A DNA stretch of 64,000 nt, from NCBI GenBank assembly GCA_036874045.1, contig CM072344.1, positions 11,442,501-11,506,500 of the forward strand, given 5' to 3'. Positions 22,217 to 31,762 of the stretch are shown here, piece by piece. This stretch comes from Cymodocea nodosa (taxonomy: Eukaryota > Streptophyta > Magnoliopsida > Alismatales > Cymodoceaceae). Every line of letters begins with the position of its first letter. Position 1 is the first letter of the stretch. A program made the translations under genes and the position numbers. The notes under the pieces are model-generated. The model was not told the origin of the DNA. It saw only the letters and a list, made by a program, of their open reading frames with translations, and made no database searches.

Positions 22217-22845
22217 GCTGAATGCTGTGACAAGGAAAGATCATTTTCCCTTACCTTTTATAGATAAAATGCTAGAGAAATTAGCACGGCAAGAATATTT
22301 TTGTTTCGTAGACGGGTATTTAGGATATAACCAAGTTCCAATAGCATTAGAGGATCAAGAGAAAACAATTTTCACCTATCCTAATGGAACTTATGCTTTT
22401 AAGAGAATGCCATTCGGATTATGAAATGCACTAACCACCTTTCAAAGGTGTATGCAGGGCATATTCACTGGAATGACTGAAGATTCTTTAGAAATATTTA
22501 TGGATTATTTTACTATTTATGGAACTTCATATGAAGTGTGTTTAAACAATTTAGACCAAGTATTAAAACGTTGTGTGGAAAAAAATCTGATTCTAAATTG
22601 GGAAAAATGTCACTTCATGGTTAAACAAAGAATAGTCTTGGGACATGTTTTAAAGAAGGGGTTGGAAGTAGATAAAGCTAAAATAGAAGTAATTTCTAAT
22701 CTACTAGAACCTAAATTGGTAAAAGATATTAGATCATTTCTTGAACATGCTGGATTTTATAGAAGATTTATTGAAGATTTTAGCAAAATAGCTAAACCTT
22801 TAACTAATCTATTAAAAGATGTCCCATTTAACTTTGATAAAAATT
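22197..22845 (+). pseudogene. G1 reverse transcriptase, N-terminally deleted
   Basis: Begins at YIDYRKLNAVTRKDHFPLPF and continues through FVDGYLGYNQVPIALEDQEK, RMPFGL, FQRCMQGIFTGMTEDSLEIF, then FMDYF where the catalytic motif is FMDDF in G2; the second aspartate is therefore lost. The thumb and connection parts (KCHFMVKQRIVLGHVLKKGL, FLEHAGFYRRFIEDFSKIAKPL) follow. An in-frame TGA lies at 22424 and a stop at 22845. It cannot encode an active polymerase. Confidence 0.85.
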
Positions 22846-23410
22846 GAAAAGAAGCATTTTTCAAGCTTAAAACTAGCTTAATTTCAACTCCTATAATACA
22901 AGCACCTAATTGGAGCCATCCATTTGAATTAATGTGCAATGCATCTGATTTTGTTGTAGGAGTAGTGTTGGGACAAAAGATAGAAAGATCTCCTAGAGTG
23001 ATTCATTATGCAAGCAAAACTTTAAATGATGCTCAAGTTAATTATACAATTACTAAAAAAGAACTATTAGCTGTGGTGTTTTCCTTAGAAAGTATAGATC
23101 ATATCTAATTGGAGCTAAAGTGATAGTATACATGGATCATTCAACTTTAAAACACCTAATAGCAAAGAAAGAAACTAAGCATAGATTGATCCGATGTATA
23201 TTATTCTTACAAGAATTTGATCTAGAAATTAAAAATAAAAAAGGTTGTGAGAATGTAGTAGCAGATCATTTATCAAGATTACAAATAGAAAAATCAAATA
23301 TGGAAATTAAGGATAATTTTCCTGATGAACAATTAATGACCATCAACACAATGCCTTGGTATGCAGACATAGTTAATTACTTGGTTACTGGTTTAACACC
23401 TAAGGATTAG
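22846..23410 (+). pseudogene. G1 RNase H
   Basis: FELMCNASDFVVGVVLGQK matches the start of gypsy RNase H, with Asn in place of the first catalytic Asp; [20 protein letters not shown] and [11 protein letters not shown] follow. A frameshift lies near 23100, and the last part ([20 protein letters not shown]) is in the same frame as integrase. Confidence 0.8.
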
Positions 23411-23428
23411 AATAAACAAGATAAGAAA

Positions 23429-24697
23429 TTGTTCTTTCCAAGAGTAAAATATTACTATTGGGAAGACCCATACTTATTTATGAAATGTCCTAACCTGGTT
23501 TTAAGGAGGTGTGTTCCAAAAACTAAATATCAGAGCATATTATCTTTTTGCCATGACCAAGTATGTGGAGGGCATTTTGGTTCAGGGAAAACGGCTACTA
23601 AAATTCTACAATATGGTTTTTATTGGCCAACACTATTCAAAGATGCTCATAAATACTACTTAAGTTGTTTAAGATGTCAACAAATAGGAAGAATATCAAA
23701 GAGGAATATGATGCCTCTTAATCCTATTGTTGAGGTTGAAATCTTTGATGTGTGGAGAATAGATTTTATGGGTCCATTTCCTATGTCTAATCAATTTAAT
23801 TATATGTTGTTGGGGGTGGATTATGTATCTAAATGGATAGAAGCTATTCCTATAAAAACTAATGACAACAAGGTGGTAATACATTTCATAAGAACTAATA
23901 TAATTACCAGATTTAGAATACCTAAAGCTATTATCAGTGATAGAGGAACTCATTTCTGTAATAGAAGTTTTGAAGCCTTAATGAAGAAATATGGAGTAAA
24001 CCACAAAATTGCAACATCATATCATCTACAAACAAGTGGACAAGTAGAAAGTGCAAACAAACAAATTAAGTTAATCTTAGAAAAAGTAGTAAATCCTAGT
24101 AGGAAAGATTGGGCTAATAGATTAATAAATGCACTTTGGGCTTATAGAACTGCTTATAAGACAAGCTTAGGTATGTCACCTTTTAGGCTAGTATAAGGAA
24201 AAAGTTGTCATTTACCAATTGAAATTGAACATAAAGCTTATTGAGCATTAAAAACTTTGAACACTAATTTAAATCAAGTTGTTGAAAATAGGAAAATGCA
24301 ATTGATTGAACTAGAAGAATTTAGGAATGAAGCTTATTCGAAAACTGTAAGAGAAAAAGAGAAAATGAAGTTCTAGCATGACAAGAAAATTATTCCAAAA
24401 ACCTTTGAAATAGGACAAGAAGTATATCTTTATATGACTAGACTCTATAACCATCTAAGAAAATTAAGATCTAGATGGGCAGGACCTTACATAATTCGAA
24501 ATATTTATTCCTATGGGGCCATTGAAATTGAAAATCCAAAAAATCATAATATATTTAAAGTAAATGGACAAAGACTTAGACCTATTTTGAAAATACCAAA
24601 AAGTTCCTTTGGAATTATAGAGGAAGTAAGAGTAAAGGAACTACTCGAGCTTTACTTGGTAAGAAATTTTCTAAGTATGTTAAAAATAATAAAATAA
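23429..24697 (+). pseudogene. G1 integrase
   Basis: The best-preserved part of G1 pol. The zinc domain has CHDQVCGGHFGSGKTATKIL and CLRCQQ. The core has the catalytic Asp in VWRIDFMGPFP, the second in IISDRGTHFCN and the Glu in SGQVESANKQIK. After a TAA at about 24194, the C-terminal domain continues in the same frame (LRKLRSRWAGPYIIRN) to the TAA at 24695. No chromodomain is visible, as expected for Athila-type integrase. Internal stops inactivate it. Confidence 0.88.
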
Positions 24698-24714
24698 CCA
24701 TATTTAAACATAGT

Positions 24715-25030
24715 CACGGTTCAACAGAAAGAAATTATAGGTTTTATTGAAACATATATTAAAAGAAAAAAATCATTACAGTTCAACTGACAAGATCCAT
24801 CTATCTGACCGAAACATAAAAACATAAAAAATCTATATATTATATTAAGTAAAAATGTTGGTTTTACCAAAACATAGTATCGATTCAACTGGAAAAAAAA
24901 GAAGAAGAGAGAAAGAGAGTAATTAATTTCGGTTCAACCGAGGAATATAACGGTTTGACCGAAAAATTCTAAAATGTTAAAATTAAGAGTTAGTTAGACC
25001 GGAAATTCTTCGGTCTTGACCGAAATAAAT
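24715..25030 (+). repeat. CGGTT..ACCG palindrome cluster after integrase
   Basis: Short imperfect palindromes repeat here: cggttcaaccg, cggtttgaccg, cggtcttgaccg, plus decayed relatives such as ggttttaccaaaacatag and cagttcaactg. They fill the start of the spacer between integrase and ORF3. I see no coding signal. Confidence 0.6.
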
Positions 25031-25054
25031 ATTATTATTAGATATAACTTTACA

Positions 25055-25215
25055 GGAAGTTCGTTGAGTTACGCTTAATTCAACGAACTTACTCCATTGA
25101 GTTTAGGATAAATTAGCGAGCTTACCCCATTGAGTAAACTATAACTCAATGGAGTATTGTAGTTAAGTCCACAGACTTAGTCCGTGGAGTTAACCGTAAC
25201 TCTACGGAGAGGTAA
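25055..25215 (+). repeat. GTTGAGTTA/TAACTCAAC hairpins before ORF3
   Basis: Units such as gttcgttgagttacgcttaa, then ttcaacgaac, and ccattgagtaaactataact, then caatggag. The cluster ends in ctacggagaggtaagtgag, which contains a splice-donor-like gtaagt. Confidence 0.7.
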
Positions 25216-25296
25216 GTGAGAGAGTGAGAGTTTGCACGGGAAAATGACTCGATTACTTGCCTAAACTTAGGGTTTATTTATACTAAAACTTAGGAT

Positions 25297-27585
25297 TTGG
25301 GGGCATTATCTACAGAATCATTTAGAACTTCGAATAGTGGAGATCAAAGCAATTCTATTCCGTTTCATAACTCCATGATGACAAAGATGACACCCAAGTT
25401 CTGGGAGGAAGCAGTTGACATGTTAGAATTTCTTAAAGAATCGGAAGAATGTCACACGAGGCAAAAGATCAGAAATACAACGAGGGAAAAAGAGCTACAA
25501 AAGGTAGAATCTAACCTTTTCTATTGGAGGAAAGTGTTAGTGGATTTAGGCATAAAAATACCTTAGATTATGGAAACGAGAATCAAAGTAGCAACAGAAG
25601 TTGCTGTAAATAGAGAAAGACGAATCAGGCCAAATAATGAAGTTGCCCTAGAATTGATCCAACGTAAGTCCCGACTCTGGTTCAAAAGACGAATAGGTAG
25701 ACAGGCTCATTGGGCAATCTGGGAGCAACAAAGGAAAGTAAATGAAGAACAAACCATTGAAGAACAACAAGAGGAACCGACTGTTGAAAGACCTATCCCT
25801 GAGGAACAACAACCAAGACCTTCAATTCAGCCAACAGAACCACTATCACGAATAGCATTTGTTTGGTTGAGAACTGAAGAAGAAGATAAAGAGTTTGCTA
25901 GCTTGGTTAAAACAGCAAAAGACCAAGGAGATAAGGAAGAAATGGCTATAGCCAAGGCACATATTTTATATGCTACCATAAAGAGAAGGCAGGCAGAAGA
26001 AAAGTTGAAGGGCCAATACAAAATTAAAATAGAGCAACATCAGGAAACAACTACATTAAGTGCTGCAAAAGAAACTAAAGTTGGTCCTTCGAGACTAGTA
26101 ATTATAGAGATAGTGAAATAGGAAGAGCTAGTACCTGTGGCTTGAAGGCCTGTAGAGCCTATTGTTGTAGATTTAATCTCAAATGAGGAAGAGGAAGATT
26201 AGGCACAATTAATTAGAAGAAGGAAAGGAAAAGAGATAGTGCTTGAACATCAAGAAGAGATTAAATTTGAAATGCAAATATCAATAGGGCCTATAGAGCC
26301 AATTTTTGTAAACCTGCTATCTGAATCTAAGGAGTAGGAGTAGTAGCAATAAGAGCAAAGAGAAGAAGAAAAACAGGCTGAAACTAAGTTGCAGCCAGTA
26401 CAAACAGAAGAAACAAAAATTAGGGCAGAAGCTAATTTGCCCGTGACTCCATCCCAATCTGCCACAAGATCAGAAAGAACAATGACAATGCAGATTGGTA
26501 GTCAGGAGGAAGAAGAAAGAGAAGAAGCTGAACAAGTACTCATTGAACAAGAAAGGAATGACTCGACAGATTCCACTGAAGAGGGAGAAACTCTTCAGCA
26601 AATTTTGGAAGGAATTCAAGATAGAGTGGACAGTTCTACCGACTCTCCACCATAGACAGAAGTAGAAGCAAAAATGCAAGAATCTCTAGAGCATTCCCAA
26701 CCAATTCAAGTTCAGCACATGGAATAGGAAATTCAAGAACAAACCCCTCTAAAGCAACAAATTCAAATTCCTGACCCGGCTGAAGCTACCATTCTAAATG
26801 TACACTTTTGGAGTCAGGAAGCTTATAATAAATATCAAGAGATTAGGGGTTATGATATTATTTACAGTAGACCAATAAACTAGGACAATATGTAGGAAAT
26901 TAAAGATTTATTTGAGTTCTAGGGTCTACTACAATTTATTTCTCAACAGAGAGGGCATACAGTGTATGAGAATCTAGTACCCTACTTCTATGCAAATTTA
27001 AGAGAAGGAGAAAGTGGATTAATTTTCGACGTGGAGCAAGCTGATGTACAGATAACACCAAAACTTCTCCACAACATTTTAGGACTGAAGAATGAAGGAA
27101 TAGAAATTCTGGAAAGCACAACTACAGTCAAGTGGACAAAATAGATAATAAAGGATTGTTTAGCTATCAATCGTAGTGTGCCACTATTAAATAGATTGAA
27201 GCACTTAAATGGTAAAGCACACATGATAGCTAACATTTTGATTAAGAATGTCTACCAACGACAAGGCCATGTTATTGAATTAAGTCAGTTTGTCAAATGG
27301 GCCACATATGCAGTTGTGAACAGAATTCAGATTAATTGGTTTGTAGTGTTTATCTCCAAATTGAGAGCAACAAAGAAGAAACTATTTTATGGAGATCTGA
27401 TTCCATTGCTGATGGTGGACAGTATTGATTTCACGAAATGGGCATCCAAAAGGAATAGATCTAGAGCCATTTCAATGAAAGAATGCAGAAATTATGTTGC
27501 TGTTGAGATTACTGAACCTTCTGGAAGCATTACAGGAGCTGTAGAGAGGATAAATCAATTAGAGCAACAACTAGAAAAACTCTAG
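25297..27585 (+). pseudogene. G1 ORF3: acidic/coiled protein with a putative plant transposon-protein domain
   Basis: One frame of about 760 codons runs through the region with more than a dozen stops, nearly all TAG. The likely start is the Met at 25375 (MMTKMTPKFWEEAVDMLEF); the frame is open upstream to 25297. The N-terminal half is glutamate/glutamine-rich. The C-terminal half (about 26960-27440) has LVPYFYANLREGESGLIFDV, LLHNILGLKNEGIE, LIKNVYQRQGHVIELSQFVK and KKKLFYGDLIPLLM, resembling the FYANL-type 'putative plant transposon protein' domain of Athila-related elements (from memory, not searched). It ends with a coiled coil (VERINQLEQQLEKL). In G1-minus several stops are replaced by Trp or Gln. 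Function unknown. Confidence 0.72.
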
Positions 27586-28555
27586 AAGGAAGTAGATGAA
27601 CTTAGGAAGAAAGATTCAATTGTATTGTTCGTCTACTTATATTTATATTTATATGAAAATATCTGATTGAATGTAAATGTAAATTATTCATATAAAGGAA
27701 TAAATGTTTTTCAGATGTTTTTACATTTGTGTTTGAGAATGAATGATGTAATGGATGAACTATCTTGAATATTATATAACTATTTGAACAATGTGCAAGT
27801 CTGTTTAAAAGATTTACATATTTTCTGAATGACATGATTAAATTCACGATGTTTAGTTAATGTTGAAAATATCTACATGCTGAAAAGTAAAATGTAAATT
27901 TTGCACAATAGGAAATGAACTACAAGTTAAATATGCATATAATGTGTAGATTTAAATGAGTTTAAATTAGAACATTGCATAAATGACATGTATTTAACTT
28001 TATTTAAGTTGACAAAATGCAGGAAAAAAATATATACAAAAGTTAATACTAAGAGCAAGTTTTAGAAAATTTGCTAAGTGTTAACTCAATAGAGTAAGTC
28101 TATTGAGTTAATTGTAACTCAACGAAGTTAATCCGTAGAGTTAGCAATAGTAACCGAAGCTAGTTAGTTGAGTTAACTGTAACTCAACGAGGTTAGTTCA
28201 TGGATTAAGCTAAACAGCTATTCTTTTAGCCATGAATGAAACTTCGTGGGTTTAGTAGTTACTGAAATTTGAAATTAGAAGTGGAACACGTATCCATAAA
28301 AATAGGAACCATACTACACGTTACAAGACACATTCTTGCAACGAGATTCATTCACTTTACGGACGTGCATTATAAATATAGAATAGAATGTTATTTATGA
28401 GTTAGTAGCACTTTTGAAACAAAAGAAAATTCATTGGGGAATTAGAAGAAGAAGCAGCTAATTCAACTTCATCCATCAACAACTATTTACTGAAAACAAA
28501 GCTTCAGACTGGTATGTAATTAATCTTCTGCTATTTCACTTTATGTTAAGAGTTT
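27586..28555 (+). other. Spacer between ORF3 and gag with hairpins and a TATA-like box
   Basis: No ORF of note. It holds a GTTGAGTTA hairpin cluster (28083-28205), including the stem gttgagtta 28167-28175, loop actg and taactcaac 28180-28188, and a TATA-like box at 28371-28380. The whole spacer is conserved in G1-minus at 50151-51177. Confidence 0.65.
28371..28380 (+). promoter_or_regulatory. Candidate internal TATA box before G1 gag
   Basis: TATAAATATA about 180 bases before the gag ATG, downstream of acacgt/cacgta-type ACGT cores at about 28286 and 28317. The same box is kept in G1-minus (minus strand, 50326-50335). It may drive a separate transcript of gag and the F-box ORF; this is inference. 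Confidence 0.4.
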
Positions 28556-29905
28556 ATGAGCACATGAATTTGTTCTCCTAGCACTAAACAATTAGTAAGA
28601 ACACCTACATAGGATTATTCAACAAAGAGCCGTACTGAAATATTTTCTGAATTGGACTTTAACAAAATCCTTAGGGGTATAGCTAACCTTTCTTTAAAAG
28701 AGAACGAAGATATGGCTGCTCTAGTAGAAAAACCATTAGGGGAAATTCTGTATCCTGAATTAGTTGATGAACCTTCATGTATTTGATTGCCAAACTTTGA
28801 GGGAGATAGGTTTGAACTGAAATCTAATTATATTAGTCAATTGCCACATTTTCATGGATTAGAAAATGAAGATGCCTATTATTTCCTTAGAGAATTTAAC
28901 GAAGTTTGTCAAATGATGAAAATGTCGAACATGAGTATTGATGCTATTAAACTTAGATATATCCCTTTTGCTTTAAAAGACATAGCTAAGAGATGGTTAT
29001 ATACTTTGTCGCTTGATTCAATTTCTACATGGACTGAATTTTGCTCTGTTTTTCTAGAAAAATATTATTCAACACATCAAACGATTAAAAAGAAAAAGGA
29101 AATATTAATGTGTAGCCAAAAACAGGGAGAATCATTTTGGAAATATTTTGAAAGATTTAAAGATTTACTAACTTAATGTCCACATCATGCAATGAGTAAA
29201 ACACAATTAATAAGTATAATTTATGAAGGCATAGATGTTTCAACGAAATCTTTATTAGAATCTACTTGTTAGAATGGATTTTTAAAACTGTGTAGTGAAA
29301 AAGCATGGGCATACTTAGAAAACTTTGCAAAAAGAACTGCATAGTGGAAAAACTTAGTTGAAGCTATTACAGATAAAAGAATATTGCCAAGGGGAATGCA
29401 TGAAATAGATTCAAGCACTATGCTTGAAATTAAATTAATTGAATTAACAAAGAAAATAGAAGAGTTATCATTAAATCAAAAACTAGCAAAAAAGAATGCA
29501 AACGTTAATGACTTAGATATTATTTATGCTAGAAACCATAAAGATAACTTTGGAAATTCTTATAACCCTAATTGGAGAAATCACCCAAATCTATCTTGGA
29601 GAAACAACAATTTCCACGGAGGAGAAAATATAAATGACAAAAATATAGGTTATGAAGCATTAATTGAACAAGGATCTAGAATAGAGAAATTAGAAAAGAT
29701 AATTCAACAATTAAACAATCATCTGGATCTTGTATTTGGAAATGCTGCAATTCAAAATCAAAATATGAATAGAAATATACCCCCTAGACAGAAGGAGTCA
29801 ATGGAAGTTAGACCAACTAGAGGATTCCTAATGCGAGCAGTACCTAACCCTGTTAATAGAACTGTTAATGAAATTGATACCTCCTATGGGAGGGAAGCTG
29901 AATGA
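28556..29905 (+). pseudogene. G1 capsid-type gag, located 3' of pol
   Basis: The ATG at 28556 opens a 450-codon frame to the TGA at 29903. It has the Retrotrans_gag pattern of Athila elements: FHGLENEDAYYFLREFNEVC, IDAIKLRYIPFALKDIAKRW, TWTEFCSVFLEKYYSTHQ, CSQKQGESFWKYFERFKDLL; then a coiled segment and SYNPNWRNHPNLSWRNNN and PNPVNRTVNEIDTSYGRE at the C terminus. The zinc knuckle usually found before the WRNHPNLSW segment is missing; knuckles are instead at the start of the pol frame. In-frame stops (28568, after PSCI, after DLLT and others) have sense codons at the same places in G1-minus. It would make the virus-like particle shell. Confidence 0.85.
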
Positions 29906-30120
29906 AGTAGTATAATTGAAGTAACTATGTATAATACAGTAAGTATATAAAAAAAAAAAAAAATGTAAGTTTAATTGTAGTTAGTAGTATTGTAGAGTTA
30001 TTACTTAACTCAATGAACTTAGATCGTTGAGTTATGACCTAACTCCACGAGGGTAAGTAAGTAGCTATGTTAATTTTGTTTTTGTTAAATTTTTGTTTAT
30101 GTTATACAGAATCACAACAG
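29906..30120 (+). other. Spacer between gag and F-box ORF
   Basis: Contains an A-run (about 29949-29963), one GTTGAGTTA hairpin unit (30005-30055), and then gggtaagtaag followed by a pyrimidine-rich stretch and ttatacag at 30102-30109, which look like a splice donor and acceptor. The ATG of the F-box ORF follows 11 bases after the acceptor-like site. The arrangement is conserved in G1-minus. Confidence 0.6.
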
Positions 30121-31250
30121 ATGGAATTGATGAAATTACCACTAGATGCACTAAGGGAAGTACTGAGTAACTTGTTAGCTAAAGATCTATGCAGATTGTG
30201 TTGTGTATCAAAGAAAATCAAAGACTATGTTAGAGAAAAATATTTTCATGGACTACAAGTTGCAAAAATGACTAAGGTTAGAGATGGACTTCTATGGAAG
30301 TCATTTAATCGTAGTTCAATCAGCTATGAATATCTGAATATAGAAGAAACTATTGGAATTCCACCCAATACATTAGAAGGAATAGATCATATTATGGGGA
30401 TAGACGAAGGATTAATTATTTATAGAACCAAACCAAGGTATGCAATTCTATTACCAGATATTTTGATTAGAAATCCCATCACTAGAGAAGAATGGAATAT
30501 AGGGAGGCCTAATAGATTTGAAGTACCAACTGAAAATTGTGGGTCAACTTTAACATTTCCTAATAAAAATTCGACCATTCCTGAAAAATTGTATTATTGG
30601 AGACCAATTGGAAATTGGGTATGCTTAAGTGTGTATAATTTCTGAATAGATCTTGGACTGAAAATACTATGAAATATCTAGGACAGAAAGCATTAATTAA
30701 CAGCATGCATGTCATACTTGATGGATATATATATCTAGTCACAGATATATCAGTTGCATTTAGATCTGATTTATACATAGTAAGCATAGATAGTTATGAT
30801 GATGACTTTATAGAAATATTGCCTATACCGAGTGATATAGCTAAACCACCATCTTCAGAATATGATAAAATTTAATTAGGAATGTGGTATAATGAATATG
30901 ATGATCCTACTTTATGTCTAATCAGATGGTGGGATGAATTGATGAAATTTCAAATATGAATTATGAAAGACCTAAATGAATGGAAGTAGGAAGAAGAATA
31001 TATTGAAATAGATGGAGAAATAAAAATAGCTACATTATCTTGGAATAGAAGAGGATCCCTTTCTACATTTCAATTCATTAATGGAAATACACTTATATTT
31101 AGTATTGATAACATACTGCAAGCTTACAAGTTAAAAAGGAAAGCGGACTACACTAAAACAGAATTAATAGCAAGAAGAATTATGCCTAAAAAGTTTGCTT
31201 AGACTGACACATTTATTCCATTTGTTACTATTTTTCAATCATGTTCTTAA
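30121..31250 (+). pseudogene. Retrotransposon-borne F-box protein (G1-plus copy)
   Basis: The ATG at 30121 begins MELMKLPLDALREVLSNLLA, then KDLCRLCCVSKKIKDYV, a clear F-box (about residues 4-40), the motif that docks substrate receptors to SKP1 in SCF ubiquitin ligases. About 340 further codons resemble F-box-associated C-terminal domains (ILIRNPITREEWNIG, LCLSVYNF, ISVAFRSDLYIVSIDSYDDD, IATLSWNRRGSL). Length of about 377 codons fits such plant proteins. Compared with the minus copy it has lost 9 bases near 30620 and one base near 30640, ending the first frame at 30645; later stops include a TAA at 30873 shared with the other copy and TGA/TAG where that copy has Trp. The ATG at 30067 upstream is probably not used, since the other copy has a TAG before the shared ATG. 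Substrate unknown. Confidence 0.82.
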
Positions 31251-31511
31251 ATTGTGATTCTATACGTTTAATCTTGTATGTATTTTGCATTTATTTTTTT
31301 TTAGAAAAAAGAAGAAAGAAAAATTTAGTTTTAGTTTTATGTTATAAGAAAAAAAAACAAAATTTCAATCCAGTTTGTTGGTATCTGTTTTGGGAAACCA
31401 ACTAACTTGCTTGTGAGCCACCAAAGGCATAGGAGCCTAGGTTCCATAGAAGACATTGATTTAACAAGTTATGTTTTGTTATTTTGTTATATATTCTACT
31501 TTTATGTGTGA
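31251..31511 (+). other. Noncoding region after the F-box ORF
   Basis: A/T-rich with a purine-rich stretch (31302-31370). It contains the conserved string gcttgtgagccaccaaaggc, also in G1-minus near 42431-42450. No gene seen. Confidence 0.5.
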
Positions 31512-31577
31512 ATGAAAAGTTTTCAGAATCAAAAATCGATGGATATTGAAGGAGATACAAAAGAACAAGGTATGTAA
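31512..31577 (+). other. Conserved 22-codon micro-ORF or exon end (G1-plus)
   Basis: MKSFQNQKSMDIEGDTKEQG M then TAA. The G1-minus copy (42345-42280) encodes a near-identical peptide with four differences. It ends in caaggtatgtaatt, which contains a GTATGT splice-donor-like site, so it could be an exon end instead of a translated peptide. Confidence 0.35.
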
Positions 31578-31607
31578 TTGATTACTTATCCTGAATTTAG
31601 ATTTAAA

Positions 31608-31665
31608 CTCAGTTCGTGGAGTTATTCATTAACTCAACGAATTAAGTTCGTTGAGTTAGGTGCTA
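31608..31665 (+). repeat. GTTGAGTTA/TAACTCAAC hairpin unit after the F-box region
   Basis: ttcgtggagttattcattaa, then ctcaacgaattaagttcgtt and gagttaggtg. It has a counterpart in G1-minus at 42180-42250. Confidence 0.65.
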
Positions 31666-31727
31666 AGTTAATGAAACAATATTCCTGCCTGCTAACATGT
31701 ATTGTAGTTACTGTAAAATCTTTTATA

Positions 31728-31762
31728 TTGAGGACAATGCAAAATGTAGGTATGGGGGGAGG
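31728..31762 (+). promoter_or_regulatory. Upstream polypurine motif of G1-plus
   Basis: ttgaggacaatgcaaaatgt followed by aggtatggggggagg. It is about 1.3 kb before the tract next to the LTR, and could serve as a second plus-strand priming site. Confidence 0.6.

Noticed and set aside
28787-29176. Possibility that this gag marks a separate nested element
   Set aside because: No LTR, primer site or target duplication bounds it, and ORF3-gag-F-box-LTR recurs in the same order in G1-minus.
30067-30120. Upstream ATG adding 18 hydrophobic residues, signal-peptide-like, to the F-box protein
   Set aside because: The G1-minus copy has a TAG just before the shared ATG, and the stretch looks like a pyrimidine-rich splice acceptor.
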